Assembly: GCF_900102195.1 (NCBI RefSeq)
Contig: NZ_FNBE01000014.1
Location: forward strand, 1-64,000
Source: Pseudonocardia oroxyli
GTDB taxonomy: Bacteria > Actinomycetota > Actinomycetes > Mycobacteriales > Pseudonocardiaceae
Reading direction: 5' to 3'
DNA length: 64,000 nt
How positions within the stretch are numbered: the first letter of the stretch is position 1; each line of letters opens with the position of its first letter. This document shows, in pieces, positions 1-7,451 of this stretch. The position numbers were made by a program, and so were the translations under genes. The notes under the pieces are model-generated. The model was not told the DNA's origin. It was given only the letters and a program-made list of their open reading frames with translations, and searched no databases.

Positions 1-89
1 GGCCACACCACGCACACCTCACAACCCCGTCCGAAACAGGCTGCCCTCGCAGCTACCCCGCCCGGAGACCGCCCTAATTCAGCAGTCTC

Positions 90-674
90 CTAGGGCTGGT
101 AGAGCCTGCGCTTGGTGATGTACTGCACCACCCCGTCGGGCACGAGGTACCAGACCGGGCGGCCCGCGGCGACGCGCTCGCGGCAGTCCGTGGAGGAGAT
201 CGCCATGGCGGGGACCTCGACGAGGGTGACCGAGCCCTTGGGCAGGTGACCGTCGACGAGCTCGTACCCCGGCCGCGTGACGCCGATGAAGTGCGCCAGC
301 TCGAACATCTCCTCGACCTTGTGCCAGGACAGGATCTGGGACAGGGCGTCCGCGCCGGTGATGAAGTAGAACTCGGCGTCCGGCAGCCGGGAGTGCAGGT
401 CGGTGAGGGTGTCGGCGGTATAGGTGGGCCCGCTGCGGTCGATGTCCACCCGGCTCGTGGAGAACCGCGGGTTCGACGCGGTGGCCACCACCGTCATCAG
501 GTACCGGTCCTCGGCGGGGCTGACGTCCTTGCCGGACTTCTGCCAGGGGTCCCCGGTCGGAACGAAGATCACCTCGTCGAGTGCGAAGCGGTCCGCCACC
601 TCGCTCGCGGCCACGAGGTGGCCGTGGTGGATGGGATCGAAGGTCCCGCCCATCACGCCGATCTTGCGCTGCAT
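90..674 (-). CDS. nadD: Nicotinate-nucleotide adenylyltransferase NadD
   Basis: This 194-residue protein adenylates nicotinate mononucleotide with ATP to give deamido-NAD, the step before NAD synthetase, in the cytoplasm. The nucleotidyltransferase signature [12 protein letters not shown] is at residues 9-20 and the second family motif ISSTDCR is near the C-terminus, so the protein is full length. In many actinobacteria nadD follows obgE-proB-proA on the same strand. Here it has the expected strand, but proB lies 32 kb away and no proA is present. The start codon is the ATG at 674, right before the signature. Confidence 0.97.
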   Translation of the reverse strand: MQRKIGVMGGTFDPIHHGHLVAASEVADRFALDEVIFVPTGDPWQKSGKDVSPAEDRYLMTVVATASNPRFSTSRVDIDRSGPTYTADTLTDLHSRLPDAEFYFITGADALSQILSWHKVEEMFELAHFIGVTRPGYELVDGHLPKGSVTLVEVPAMAISSTDCRERVAAGRPVWYLVPDGVVQYITKRRLYQP

Positions 675-734
675 CCGCGCAGAATAGTGCCCCCGCAGGT
701 AACACCGTCGTCACGACGAGGCCGTAGCGTCCAT

Positions 735-750
735 TGAACCAACTGGTTCA
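735..750. promoter_or_regulatory. Palindromic operator, probable TetR site (copy 1)
   Basis: TGAACCAACTGGTTCA is a perfect 7-2-7 inverted repeat ending 3 bases before the GGAGG ribosome binding site of the dioxygenase gene. A near copy lies at 2256-2271 in front of the ABC importer operon, and a TetR-type gene lies between them. Binding by that regulator is inferred from the shared sequence and position. Confidence 0.7.
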
Positions 751-763
751 GATGGAGGTCACC

Positions 764-1594
764 ATGTCCTACGGTTCCGCCGCCGTCGTCCCGCGCCGCG
801 TGACGTCGCCCGAGGAGGCCCGCGAGGTCGTCGACGCCGAAGGGGCCGCCCTGGTCTCGGGCATCGACTCCGAGGACGCCGCCATGGACTTCGGCCGCGC
901 GATGATCGGGGACGAGCTGGTCCGGATCGGCCGCCAGATCGAGGCGACCCGCGCCCGCTCGGAGGTCGAGGGCGCGAAGGTCGAGCGCCAGCCCGCCGAC
1001 GCCCGCGGTCGCAAGCGCATGCTCAGCAGCGACACCACCGTGCCGATGCCGCCGCACAACGACGGGTTCGCCTTCGGGGACGAGGCCCCGGACCGCCTGT
1101 TCCTGCTCCAGGCCCGACCCGCGGCGGACGGCGGCGACAACTTCCTGATCGACGGTCTCGCCCTGATGGACCTGCTGCCCGCACCGGTGGCCGAGTTCCT
1201 CCGCACGGTCCCGATCGACCACTCCGAACCGGGTTTCCGGCAGTCCGCGTTCTCGCCGGTGCTCCGCACGACGCCGGCGGGCCGCCCGCAGGTGCGCCAC
1301 CACCCCTACCTCGCCCCCGTCCTGGGCCCGGACGAGGCCGAGCAGTGGCCGCACGTCCGCGCCTGGCTGGACGCCGTGATCGAGGCCCGGGACACCGGCA
1401 CCCGGTTCCGGATGGAGTCGGGCGAGATGGCCGTGGTCGACAACTACCGGATGTTCCACGGCAGGCACGGCTACTCCGACCCGGCCCGGCTGCTCTACTC
1501 GATCTGGGGCTGGACCCGGTCGGCGGTGGCGGTGCCGCACCGGGTGCTGGACATCCTCACTCCGACCGACCCGGCGGCTCAGCTCGCGGGCTGA
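764..1594 (+). CDS. TauD/TfdA-type 2-oxoglutarate/Fe(II) dioxygenase
   Basis: This 276-residue protein resembles the TauD/TfdA dioxygenases, which oxidise a substrate with O2, Fe(II) and 2-oxoglutarate. The iron triad is visible as H98-x-D100 (in PHNDGF) and distal H232 (in MFHGRHGY), and R242 (in DPARLLY) is the likely 2-oxoglutarate ligand. The ATG at 764 is preferred over the upstream in-frame TTG because GGAGG (754-758) stands 5 bases before it. A palindrome overlaps the leader. Its last 16 bases overlap the convergent tetR gene. The linked importer and deaminase-like gene suggest a heterocycle or nucleobase-related substrate; this is inference. Confidence 0.85.
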   Translation: MSYGSAAVVPRRVTSPEEAREVVDAEGAALVSGIDSEDAAMDFGRAMIGDELVRIGRQIEATRARSEVEGAKVERQPADARGRKRMLSSDTTVPMPPHNDGFAFGDEAPDRLFLLQARPAADGGDNFLIDGLALMDLLPAPVAEFLRTVPIDHSEPGFRQSAFSPVLRTTPAGRPQVRHHPYLAPVLGPDEAEQWPHVRAWLDAVIEARDTGTRFRMESGEMAVVDNYRMFHGRHGYSDPARLLYSIWGWTRSAVAVPHRVLDILTPTDPAAQLAG

Positions 1595-2169
1595 GCGACC
1601 CGGGCGCAGCGTTCGGCGAACGTCGCGGCGGCCGCCGAATGGGTGGCGGCGACCCCCTCGGCGTCCCCGGTGCTGAGCAGGTCGAACTGCAGGCCGCGCC
1701 ACAACGCCACGATCTCGCGGCCCAGCCGCGCGGCGTCCGGGTCGGGCACCCCCTCGGCCCGGAGCTGCGCGGCGAGCAGGTTGGCCCAGTCGTGCCCGAC
1801 CCGGGCCAGGAACCCGTCGAAGCGGCCCGGCTGGTGCAGGGCCACCCCGTAGACCTCGAAGAAAAGGCGATGGAAGGGGTGGTTCTCGGCTGCCGCGATG
1901 CCCGCCCAGCAGCGCTCCAGGCGCTCCTGCAGCGGACCCGGGTCGTCCAGCCCCCGCATGGCGGCCGCGAACAGCGGGAACCGCCCGGACGCCGCCATCA
2001 GGGACTGCTCGACGAGCTGCTCCTTGGAACCGAAGTAGTACAGCAGCATCCGGTTGTTGGTCCCGATGGCCGCGCCGAGCCTGCGCAGGGTCAGCTCCGC
2101 GATCCCGTGTTCGAGCACGTAGTCGGCGACCAGCCCGAGCAGCCGATCGCGCTCGACACCCGTTCCCAT
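1579..2169 (-). CDS. TetR-family transcriptional regulator
   Basis: This 196-residue protein has an N-terminal TetR helix-turn-helix (LRRLGAAIGTNNRMLLYYFGS, about residues 27-47) and a variable ligand-binding C-terminal domain. It lies between the convergent dioxygenase gene and the divergent ABC operon. Similar palindromes precede both of those units, so it is probably their repressor and controls itself. The ATG at 2169 gives the usual short N-terminus; a GTG at 2226 would add 19 residues without family resemblance. No strong Shine-Dalgarno is visible for either start. Confidence 0.88.
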   Translation of the reverse strand: MGTGVERDRLLGLVADYVLEHGIAELTLRRLGAAIGTNNRMLLYYFGSKEQLVEQSLMAASGRFPLFAAAMRGLDDPGPLQERLERCWAGIAAAENHPFHRLFFEVYGVALHQPGRFDGFLARVGHDWANLLAAQLRAEGVPDPDAARLGREIVALWRGLQFDLLSTGDAEGVAATHSAAAATFAERCARVAQPAS

Positions 2170-2255
2170 GGCCCACACGGTACTCACGGCCCGGGCGGTT
2201 ACCCGAGGGCGCCGCGCCGGCAACACCCTCGCAACGACAACTCCCTACCGTGGAG

Positions 2256-2271
2256 TGAACCGACTGATTCA
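2256..2271. promoter_or_regulatory. Palindromic operator, probable TetR site (copy 2)
   Basis: TGAACCGACTGATTCA matches the site at 735-750 at 14 of 16 positions and is still a recognisable inverted repeat. It lies 23 bases before the ATG of the ABC ATPase gene, between it and the divergent tetR gene. One site here could control both directions. Confidence 0.68.
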
Positions 2272-2294
2272 CCACGCACACGTCAGGGAGCCCG

Positions 2295-3089
2295 ATGTCG
2301 CAACCTGCGATCGCTCTGCAGTCCGTCGTCAAGGAGTTCCCGTTGCGTCGCGGAACCGCGGTGCGCGCGTTGGACCGGTTCGACCTGCAGATCGCCGACG
2401 GCGAGTTCGTGGCCGTGCTCGGCCCCTCCGGATGCGGCAAGTCGACGGTCCTGAGGCTGGTCGCGGGACTGGACACCCCGTCCGAGGGGACCGTGACGAT
2501 CGAGGGCGCCAGGCCCGCCGACCTGGTCCGCGGGCACCGCCTCGGCGTGGCGTTCCAGGAGCACGCGCTGCTGCCGTGGGCGAGCGCGCGGGCGAACGTG
2601 GAGCTGCCGTGGAAGGTGGCGGGCCGCCCCGTCGACACCGCGCGGGTCGACGAGCTGCTCGAGCTCGTCGGGCTGACCGGGTTCGCCGACGCGCGACCGC
2701 GCCAGCTCTCCGGCGGGATGCGCCAGCGGGTCGCGATCGCCAGGGCGCTCGCGCTCACCCCGGACGTCCTGCTGCTGGACGAGCCGTTCGGCGCCCTGGA
2801 CGCGGTGACCCGGCGCCGGATGAACCTCGAGCTGGCCCGGATCTGGGCCGAGGAGCGGATCACCACCCTGCTGGTCACCCACGACGTCGACGAGGCCGTG
2901 CTGCTCGCCGACCGGGTCGTCGTGATGACCGGGCGCCCGGGTCGGGTGCGGCACACCGAATCGATCGACTTCCCGCGTCCCCGCCGCACGGAGGTCACCC
3001 GGGATCCGGCCTTCCACGAGATCGTCGACCGGCTCACCCGGCTGCTCGACGAGTCGGACGAGCCGGGCCACTCGGACGCGGCCGCATGA
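2295..3089 (+). CDS. ABC importer ATPase, nitrate/sulfonate/pyrimidine-precursor type
   Basis: This 264-residue ATPase powers an ABC importer of the SsuB/TauB/ThiZ group. It carries Walker A (GPSGCGKST), the Q-loop (FQEHALLPW), the signature LSGGMRQRVAIARAL, Walker B (VLLLDEPFGALD) and the H-loop (VTHDVDEA). A purine-rich AGGGAG precedes the ATG. Its stop overlaps the next start as ATGA, so it is translationally coupled to the permease. It begins a five-gene operon (two permeases, binding protein, deaminase-like enzyme) behind a palindromic operator. Confidence 0.93.
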   Translation: MSQPAIALQSVVKEFPLRRGTAVRALDRFDLQIADGEFVAVLGPSGCGKSTVLRLVAGLDTPSEGTVTIEGARPADLVRGHRLGVAFQEHALLPWASARANVELPWKVAGRPVDTARVDELLELVGLTGFADARPRQLSGGMRQRVAIARALALTPDVLLLDEPFGALDAVTRRRMNLELARIWAEERITTLLVTHDVDEAVLLADRVVVMTGRPGRVRHTESIDFPRPRRTEVTRDPAFHEIVDRLTRLLDESDEPGHSDAAA

Positions 3090-3850
3090 GCGCCCTGCTC
3101 GCCCGAGTACCCCGCCGGACCGTGCTGCCCGCGGTCGCGGGGATCGTCCTGCTGGTGGTCGCCGCGGACGCGATCGGCAGGCTGGGGCTCGCCGGGGCCG
3201 CGTGGCCCACGGTGACGGACGTCGTGGACTACCTCACGAGCCCGACCGCGCAGACCCTGCTCGGCCGCGCCCTGGCGGCGACCGGCACGGCCGCGGCGAT
3301 CGGTTTCGTCGCGGGCGGGCTCGGCGCCCTGGCGCTCGCGCTGCTCGGCGCCCTGCTGCCCGCCGCGGGCCCCGGCCTGGACCGGCTGGCCGCCGTCGTC
3401 CACGCGGTGCCGCTGATCGCGCTGGCCCCGCTGCTGGTCACCACGGTCGGCCGGGAGGGGACGTCCACGGTGATCGCCGCCCTGGCCGCCGGGTTCGCCG
3501 TGTTCGTCGCGGCGACCTCCGCGCTGGCCTCCACGGCGCGGGCGGGCCGGGACGTCTTCGCGGTGCTCGGCGCCTCCCGGCTGAGCACGGTCCTGCGGCT
3601 GCAGCTGCCCGCGGGCCTGCCGACGATCGTCGACGGGCTGACCCTGGCCGCGCCCGCCGCCGTGCTGGGCGCGGTGATCGGCGAGTGGTTCGGCGCCCGC
3701 CGCGGGCTCGGGGTGCTGTTGGTCAGCGCGATGCAGAACGTCCAGATCCCGCTGCTGTGGTCGGCCGCGCTCAGCGCCGCGGCCCTGTCCCTCGCCGCCT
3801 ACGTCCTGCTCGTCGCGCTGCGCGGGTGGGTCACCCGGAGGTTCACGTGA
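3086..3850 (+). CDS. ABC importer permease, SsuC/ThiX-like (1)
   Basis: This 254-residue inner-membrane protein has about six hydrophobic segments and the binding-protein-dependent permease pattern (FAVLGASRLSTVLRLQLPAGLPTIVDGL, a form of the EAA loop that contacts the ATPase). The ATG overlaps the ATPase stop (ATGA) and its own stop overlaps the next GTG. It probably forms a heterodimer with the next permease, since the two are clearly different proteins in tandem. Confidence 0.9.
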   Translation: MSALLARVPRRTVLPAVAGIVLLVVAADAIGRLGLAGAAWPTVTDVVDYLTSPTAQTLLGRALAATGTAAAIGFVAGGLGALALALLGALLPAAGPGLDRLAAVVHAVPLIALAPLLVTTVGREGTSTVIAALAAGFAVFVAATSALASTARAGRDVFAVLGASRLSTVLRLQLPAGLPTIVDGLTLAAPAAVLGAVIGEWFGARRGLGVLLVSAMQNVQIPLLWSAALSAAALSLAAYVLLVALRGWVTRRFT

Positions 3851-4671
3851 CCCTCGCCGAGGAGTCCGAGCGGATCGTGCGCGCCCGGGCGGCCGCGCCC
3901 GTCCGCAGGCCCGCGCCCCGGACCGGCGGTGTCGTGCGCCGCGTGGTGTCGCGGTACTGGACGATCGCCGTGCTGCTGGTCGGCTGGCAGCTGTGGGCGT
4001 CGCTCAACGGCTACAACCGGATCGTGGTGCCGCAGCCGGGCGAGGTGGTGGCGGACGTCGTCGGGAACTCGGGGGCCTACCTGCCGGATCTCCTCGCCAC
4101 ACTCGGCATGTCCGCGGCCGGGCTGCTCACCGGGATGGCGGCGGGGGTGGCCCTGGCGGTCGCGGTGTGGACCTCGCCGCTGGTCTCCGGGATGACGACG
4201 CCGATCGCGCTGATCATGCGGTCCGTGCCGGTCGTGGCGATGATCCCGGTGCTCGCCAGGGTGTTCGGCTACGGATGGCAGACCGTCCTGGTCATCACGA
4301 CGATCGTGTCCTTCTTCCCGGCCTTCGTGTTCGTCGCCGCCCGGCTGCGGGACGCGCCCCGCTCGACGTCGGACGTCTTCGCCGTGCTCGGCGCCTCCCG
4401 CGTCACCGTGTTGCGCAGGCTGCTGCTGCCGCACGCGGTGCCCGGGCTGCTGGTCGCGTTCCGGCTGACCGCCCCGTCCGCGGTGCTGGCCGCCATGCTC
4501 GCCGAGTACCTCATGGGCGGCCGCGGGCTCGGCGTGCTGTTCGCCCAGTCGGTGAGCTTCTACCAGCCCGAGCGGGCGTGGGGCACCGCGCTCGTCGCGA
4601 CGGTGGTGTCGGTGGCCTGCTTCGTCGGGGCCCGCGCCGTCGAACGCCGCGGCCTCGCCCGGATGACCTGA
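3847..4671 (+). CDS. ABC importer permease, SsuC/ThiX-like (2)
   Basis: This 274-residue membrane protein starts with a basic cytoplasmic tail, followed by about six membrane helices and an EAA-type loop (FAVLGASRVTVLRRLLLPHAVPG). The GTG start overlaps the preceding stop (GTGA), and translational coupling supports this choice. Two distinct permeases beside one ATPase and one NMT1/THI5-type binding protein is the arrangement known for importers of pyrimidine, riboflavin or sulfonate-like compounds. The actual substrate cannot be read from sequence. Confidence 0.9.
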   Translation: MTLAEESERIVRARAAAPVRRPAPRTGGVVRRVVSRYWTIAVLLVGWQLWASLNGYNRIVVPQPGEVVADVVGNSGAYLPDLLATLGMSAAGLLTGMAAGVALAVAVWTSPLVSGMTTPIALIMRSVPVVAMIPVLARVFGYGWQTVLVITTIVSFFPAFVFVAARLRDAPRSTSDVFAVLGASRVTVLRRLLLPHAVPGLLVAFRLTAPSAVLAAMLAEYLMGGRGLGVLFAQSVSFYQPERAWGTALVATVVSVACFVGARAVERRGLARMT

Positions 4672-4698
4672 CCTCCCCCACCAGACAGGAGCTCCCTC

Positions 4699-5778
4699 AT
4701 GGTCGACCTCATCGACCCGTCCCCCTGGTCGCGCCGCCGACTGCTGCGCACCGCCGGACTCGCCGGTCTCGGCCTCGCCCTCGGACCCTCGGTGCTCGCC
4801 GCCTGCGGCGGGGGCGACACCGCGGGCGGTGGGGGGACGACCTCGGTCCGGGTCGCCCTCGGCTGGATCACCAACGTCGAGTTCGCCGGGTTCTGGATCG
4901 CCCAGGACCGGGGGTACTACGCCGACGAGGGGCTCGAGATCGACTTCCTGCCCGGCGGCCCGAACGCCCCGCAGCCCACCGCCACCCTGGCCGCGGGCGG
5001 GGCCGACATCGCGGTCCCGGTGGCGATGCAGGCGTTCCTGTCCGCGGTGAACGAGGGCAACGACTTCGTGACCTACGGCGCCATGTTCCAGAGCGCCCCG
5101 TCCGCGGTGCTGTCGCTGGCCGCGCGGCCGGTCAGGTCGGCGGCCGACCTGGTCGGGGCCCGGGTCCTCGGCCAGCAGGGCGTCCAGCCCTACATCGAGG
5201 CCGCGATGCGGCTGGCGGGCGTCCCGCTCGACTACACCTTCATCCCGGCGGGGTTCGAGCCGAGCCCGCTGCTGGAGGGTCAGGGGGACGTCTACACCTG
5301 TTTCGCCACCAACCAGCCGATCTACCTGGAGCAGCAGGGCCTGGTCGCGGACCGGGACTTCTTCGTCACGACCTACGAGTCGATGGGGCTGCCGCAGTAC
5401 GCCGGGATGCTCTGCAGCCAACGCTCGTGGCTGGACGCCAACCGGGACACCGTGGTGCGGTTCATGCGGGCCACCGTCCGCGGCTGGCAGGACAACGCCG
5501 CCGACCCGACCGTCGCGGCGAAGCTCGCCGTGAACGACTTCGGTGCCGACCTGGGCCTGAACCTCGACCAGCAGATCCGGGAGAACCAGCTGCAGATCGA
5601 CTTCACCACCAGCGAGCTCACCCGATCCTCCGGGCTGATGCGCATCGACCCGGCGCGGGTGGCCGGGCCGATCTACACGGCGTTCCAGGCCGCGGGGGTC
5701 ACGCCGCTGCCGGACGCAGGCCGGATCGTCGACACGTCCGTGCTCGACGACGTCTTCGCGGGAGGATCCACGGTATGA
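4699..5778 (+). CDS. NMT1/THI5-type ABC substrate-binding lipoprotein
   Basis: This 359-residue lipoprotein presents the ligand to the importer on the outer face of the membrane. The N-terminus has a twin-arginine-like motif (SRRRLLR) and a lipobox ending at LAAC, so export may be by Tat. The mature part begins like NMT1/THI5 proteins (VRVALGWITNVEFAGFWIAQ). Relatives of this fold bind thiamine-pyrimidine precursors, riboflavin, taurine or aliphatic sulfonates. An AGGAG precedes the ATG, and the stop overlaps the start of the deaminase-like gene. Confidence 0.9.
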   Translation: MVDLIDPSPWSRRRLLRTAGLAGLGLALGPSVLAACGGGDTAGGGGTTSVRVALGWITNVEFAGFWIAQDRGYYADEGLEIDFLPGGPNAPQPTATLAAGGADIAVPVAMQAFLSAVNEGNDFVTYGAMFQSAPSAVLSLAARPVRSAADLVGARVLGQQGVQPYIEAAMRLAGVPLDYTFIPAGFEPSPLLEGQGDVYTCFATNQPIYLEQQGLVADRDFFVTTYESMGLPQYAGMLCSQRSWLDANRDTVVRFMRATVRGWQDNAADPTVAAKLAVNDFGADLGLNLDQQIRENQLQIDFTTSELTRSSGLMRIDPARVAGPIYTAFQAAGVTPLPDAGRIVDTSVLDDVFAGGSTV

Positions 5779-6767
5779 GCGCCGACCCTGCTGATCTCGC
5801 CGCGCTGCCGAAAGCGCACCTGCACGTCCACCTGGAGGGGGCGATGCGTCCCGCCACCCTCGCGGAGCTGGCCGCGTCCGCCGGGGTCGACGTGCCGCCG
5901 ATCCGCGGCTACCGCGGCTTCACCGAGTTCGGCGACCGCTACAAGGCGGCGTCCGCCCTGGTCGACACCCCGCAGCAGCTGCGACGGCTGGTGACCGAGG
6001 TGGTCGAGGACGCGGCCGCCGACGGGGCCGCCTGGATCGAACCGCACTTCTACCCGCCGCGCTACGCGGGCCTGCCCAGCTTCGGCTCCGCCGAGGAGGC
6101 GCTGGAGCTGGTGATCGACGCCGGGCGCGCCGCGGCGGACCGGCTGGGCATCGGCTGCGGCATCATGGTCTCGGCGCTGCGGGAGTTCGATCCCGCCGAG
6201 GCCGTCGAGCTGGCGAAGCTGGCCGCGCGCTACGCCGACGCGGGGGTGGTCTCGTTCGGCCTGGCGGCGGACGAGTCCCTGTTCCCGCCCGAGCCTTTCG
6301 CCGAGGCGTTCGCCCTCGCGCGGGACGCCGGGTTGACCAGCGCCCCGCACGCGGGCGAGCTCGCCGGGCCCGCCTCGGTGCACGGTGCGATCGACGCGCT
6401 CGGCGCCCGGCGGATCTGCCACGGCGTGCGCGCCGTGGAGGACCCGGCCCTGGTGGAGCGGCTGGTCACCGAGGAGATCGTGCTGGACGTGTGCCCCACC
6501 TCCAACGTGATGCTCGACGTGGTGCCCGACCTCGACGCCCACCCCCTCGCCCGGCTGCTCGACGCCGGGGTGCGCTGCACGCTCAACGGCGACGACCCGC
6601 TGCTGTTCGGCCCCGGCGTGCTGGGCGAGTACGAGCTCGCGCGCACCGCGCTGGGCCTGTCGGACGCGCAGCTGGCGGGCATGGCCCGGACCTCGATCGA
6701 GGCGTCCGGCGCCCCGGCCGAGATCCGGGAGCCCGCGCTGGCGGCCGTCGCGGCGTGGGGTCAATAG
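5775..6767 (+). CDS. Adenosine deaminase-family amidohydrolase
   Basis: This 330-residue TIM-barrel enzyme carries the adenosine-deaminase metal and catalytic signatures: HLHVHLEG near residue 15, PHAGE, CHGVRA, CPTSNVML and LNGDDPLLF, where the aspartates activate water and bind zinc. The family deaminates purine nucleosides or bases and related compounds, including adenine, aminofutalosine and modified adenines. Being the last gene of a transporter operon, with its start overlapping the binding-protein stop (ATGA), suggests it acts on the imported ligand. The precise substrate is unknown. Its 3' end overlaps the convergent alkB by 7 bases. Confidence 0.85.
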   Translation: MSADPADLAALPKAHLHVHLEGAMRPATLAELAASAGVDVPPIRGYRGFTEFGDRYKAASALVDTPQQLRRLVTEVVEDAAADGAAWIEPHFYPPRYAGLPSFGSAEEALELVIDAGRAAADRLGIGCGIMVSALREFDPAEAVELAKLAARYADAGVVSFGLAADESLFPPEPFAEAFALARDAGLTSAPHAGELAGPASVHGAIDALGARRICHGVRAVEDPALVERLVTEEIVLDVCPTSNVMLDVVPDLDAHPLARLLDAGVRCTLNGDDPLLFGPGVLGEYELARTALGLSDAQLAGMARTSIEASGAPAEIREPALAAVAAWGQ

Positions 6768-7354
6768 AGGTGGCGGAACTGGACGCTGATCCGGGCCGCG
6801 GCGGTGCGCACCTTCGGCACGCCGTGCTGCCAGGTGCGCTGGCAGGTCCCGCCCATGACCAGCAGGTCCCCGGGGCCGGGGAGGAACCCGACGGACGCGC
6901 CGCCGCCGTGCGGGCGCAGCCGGAAGGGCCGCACCCCACCGAGTGAGACCAGGGCGACGACCGCGGTGTCCCGCTCCCGGGCCACCCGGTCGCCGTGGTA
7001 GGCCACGCTGTCCGCGCCGTCCCGGTAGAGGTTCGCCCCGACCTGGGTGAACTCCACCCCGTACCGGGCGGACAACAGGGCCGCGGCCTCCGCGAGCACC
7101 GGCTCCGGGGCCTCGCTCCAGCGGTGGGTCAGCCGGGGCTCGGGCAGCGTGCGGTCGTACATCCGCACCTCGCGCCGCCCCCAGGGGGTGTCGCGCAGGA
7201 GCCGGTCGAACAGCTCGTCCGCGCCCTGGAGCCAGCCGGGCGCGATGTCGACCCAGGCTCCGGCGCCGAGCTCGTGGCGGACCAGGCCGCCGAACGCCCG
7301 GTCCACGGCGACGGCGGGGCCGTCGAGCAGCGAGGGCTGCCACGCCAGATCCAT
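6761..7354 (-). CDS. alkB: AlkB-like DNA/RNA alkylation repair dioxygenase
   Basis: This 197-residue 2-oxoglutarate/Fe(II) dioxygenase removes alkyl lesions from nucleic-acid bases by oxidative dealkylation. The iron ligands are H120-x-D122 (AYHGDR) and H177, and the 2-oxoglutarate arginines R188 and R194 lie in the family motif RISVQFR. Its length matches stand-alone AlkB proteins. A perfect actinobacterial SOS box lies 24 bases before the ATG, so expression should rise after DNA damage. It converges on the preceding operon with a 7-base overlap. Confidence 0.93.
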   Translation of the reverse strand: MDLAWQPSLLDGPAVAVDRAFGGLVRHELGAGAWVDIAPGWLQGADELFDRLLRDTPWGRREVRMYDRTLPEPRLTHRWSEAPEPVLAEAAALLSARYGVEFTQVGANLYRDGADSVAYHGDRVARERDTAVVALVSLGGVRPFRLRPHGGGASVGFLPGPGDLLVMGGTCQRTWQHGVPKVRTAAARISVQFRHLY

Positions 7355-7377
7355 GGGGCCGACCCTACGCGCACCGA

Positions 7378-7393
7378 TCGAACATCAGTTCGA
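7378..7393. promoter_or_regulatory. LexA (SOS) box upstream of alkB
   Basis: TCGAACATCAGTTCGA fits the TCGAAC-N4-GTTCGA box bound by LexA in mycobacteria and other actinobacteria at every fixed position; an extra A/T pair extends the symmetry to 7377-7394. It sits between divergent alkB (start 7354) and the MFS gene (start 7452), much nearer to alkB. It may affect both. Confidence 0.85.
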
Positions 7394-7427
7394 TATTTCA
7401 TGATCTGGGATTGATTTCCCGGATCCT

Positions 7428-7443
7428 GGTACGGCGCAGTACC
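7428..7443. promoter_or_regulatory. Inverted repeat before MFS gene, possible TetR operator
   Basis: GGTACGGCGCAGTACC is a perfect 5-6-5 inverted repeat ending 8 bases before the ATG of the MFS exporter. A TetR gene lies just downstream of the exporter. The pairing is inferred from position only; half-sites of five bases can occur by chance. Confidence 0.4.
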
Positions 7444-7451
7444 GTGCCGAC

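Noticed and set aside
1-78. GGAGAC/GTCTCC inverted repeat and CCCTA/TAGGG pair downstream of nadD
   Set aside because: Six- and five-base arms with long loops are weak evidence; it could be the nadD terminator but is not supported well enough to annotate.
653-3403. Long minus-strand reading frame of 916 codons and other long shadow frames (for example 3799-5421, 5673-7343, 26773-28281, 27726-30809)
   Set aside because: They run opposite or out of frame to genes with clear motifs and have arginine-, glycine- and proline-rich compositions typical of GC-rich shadow frames.
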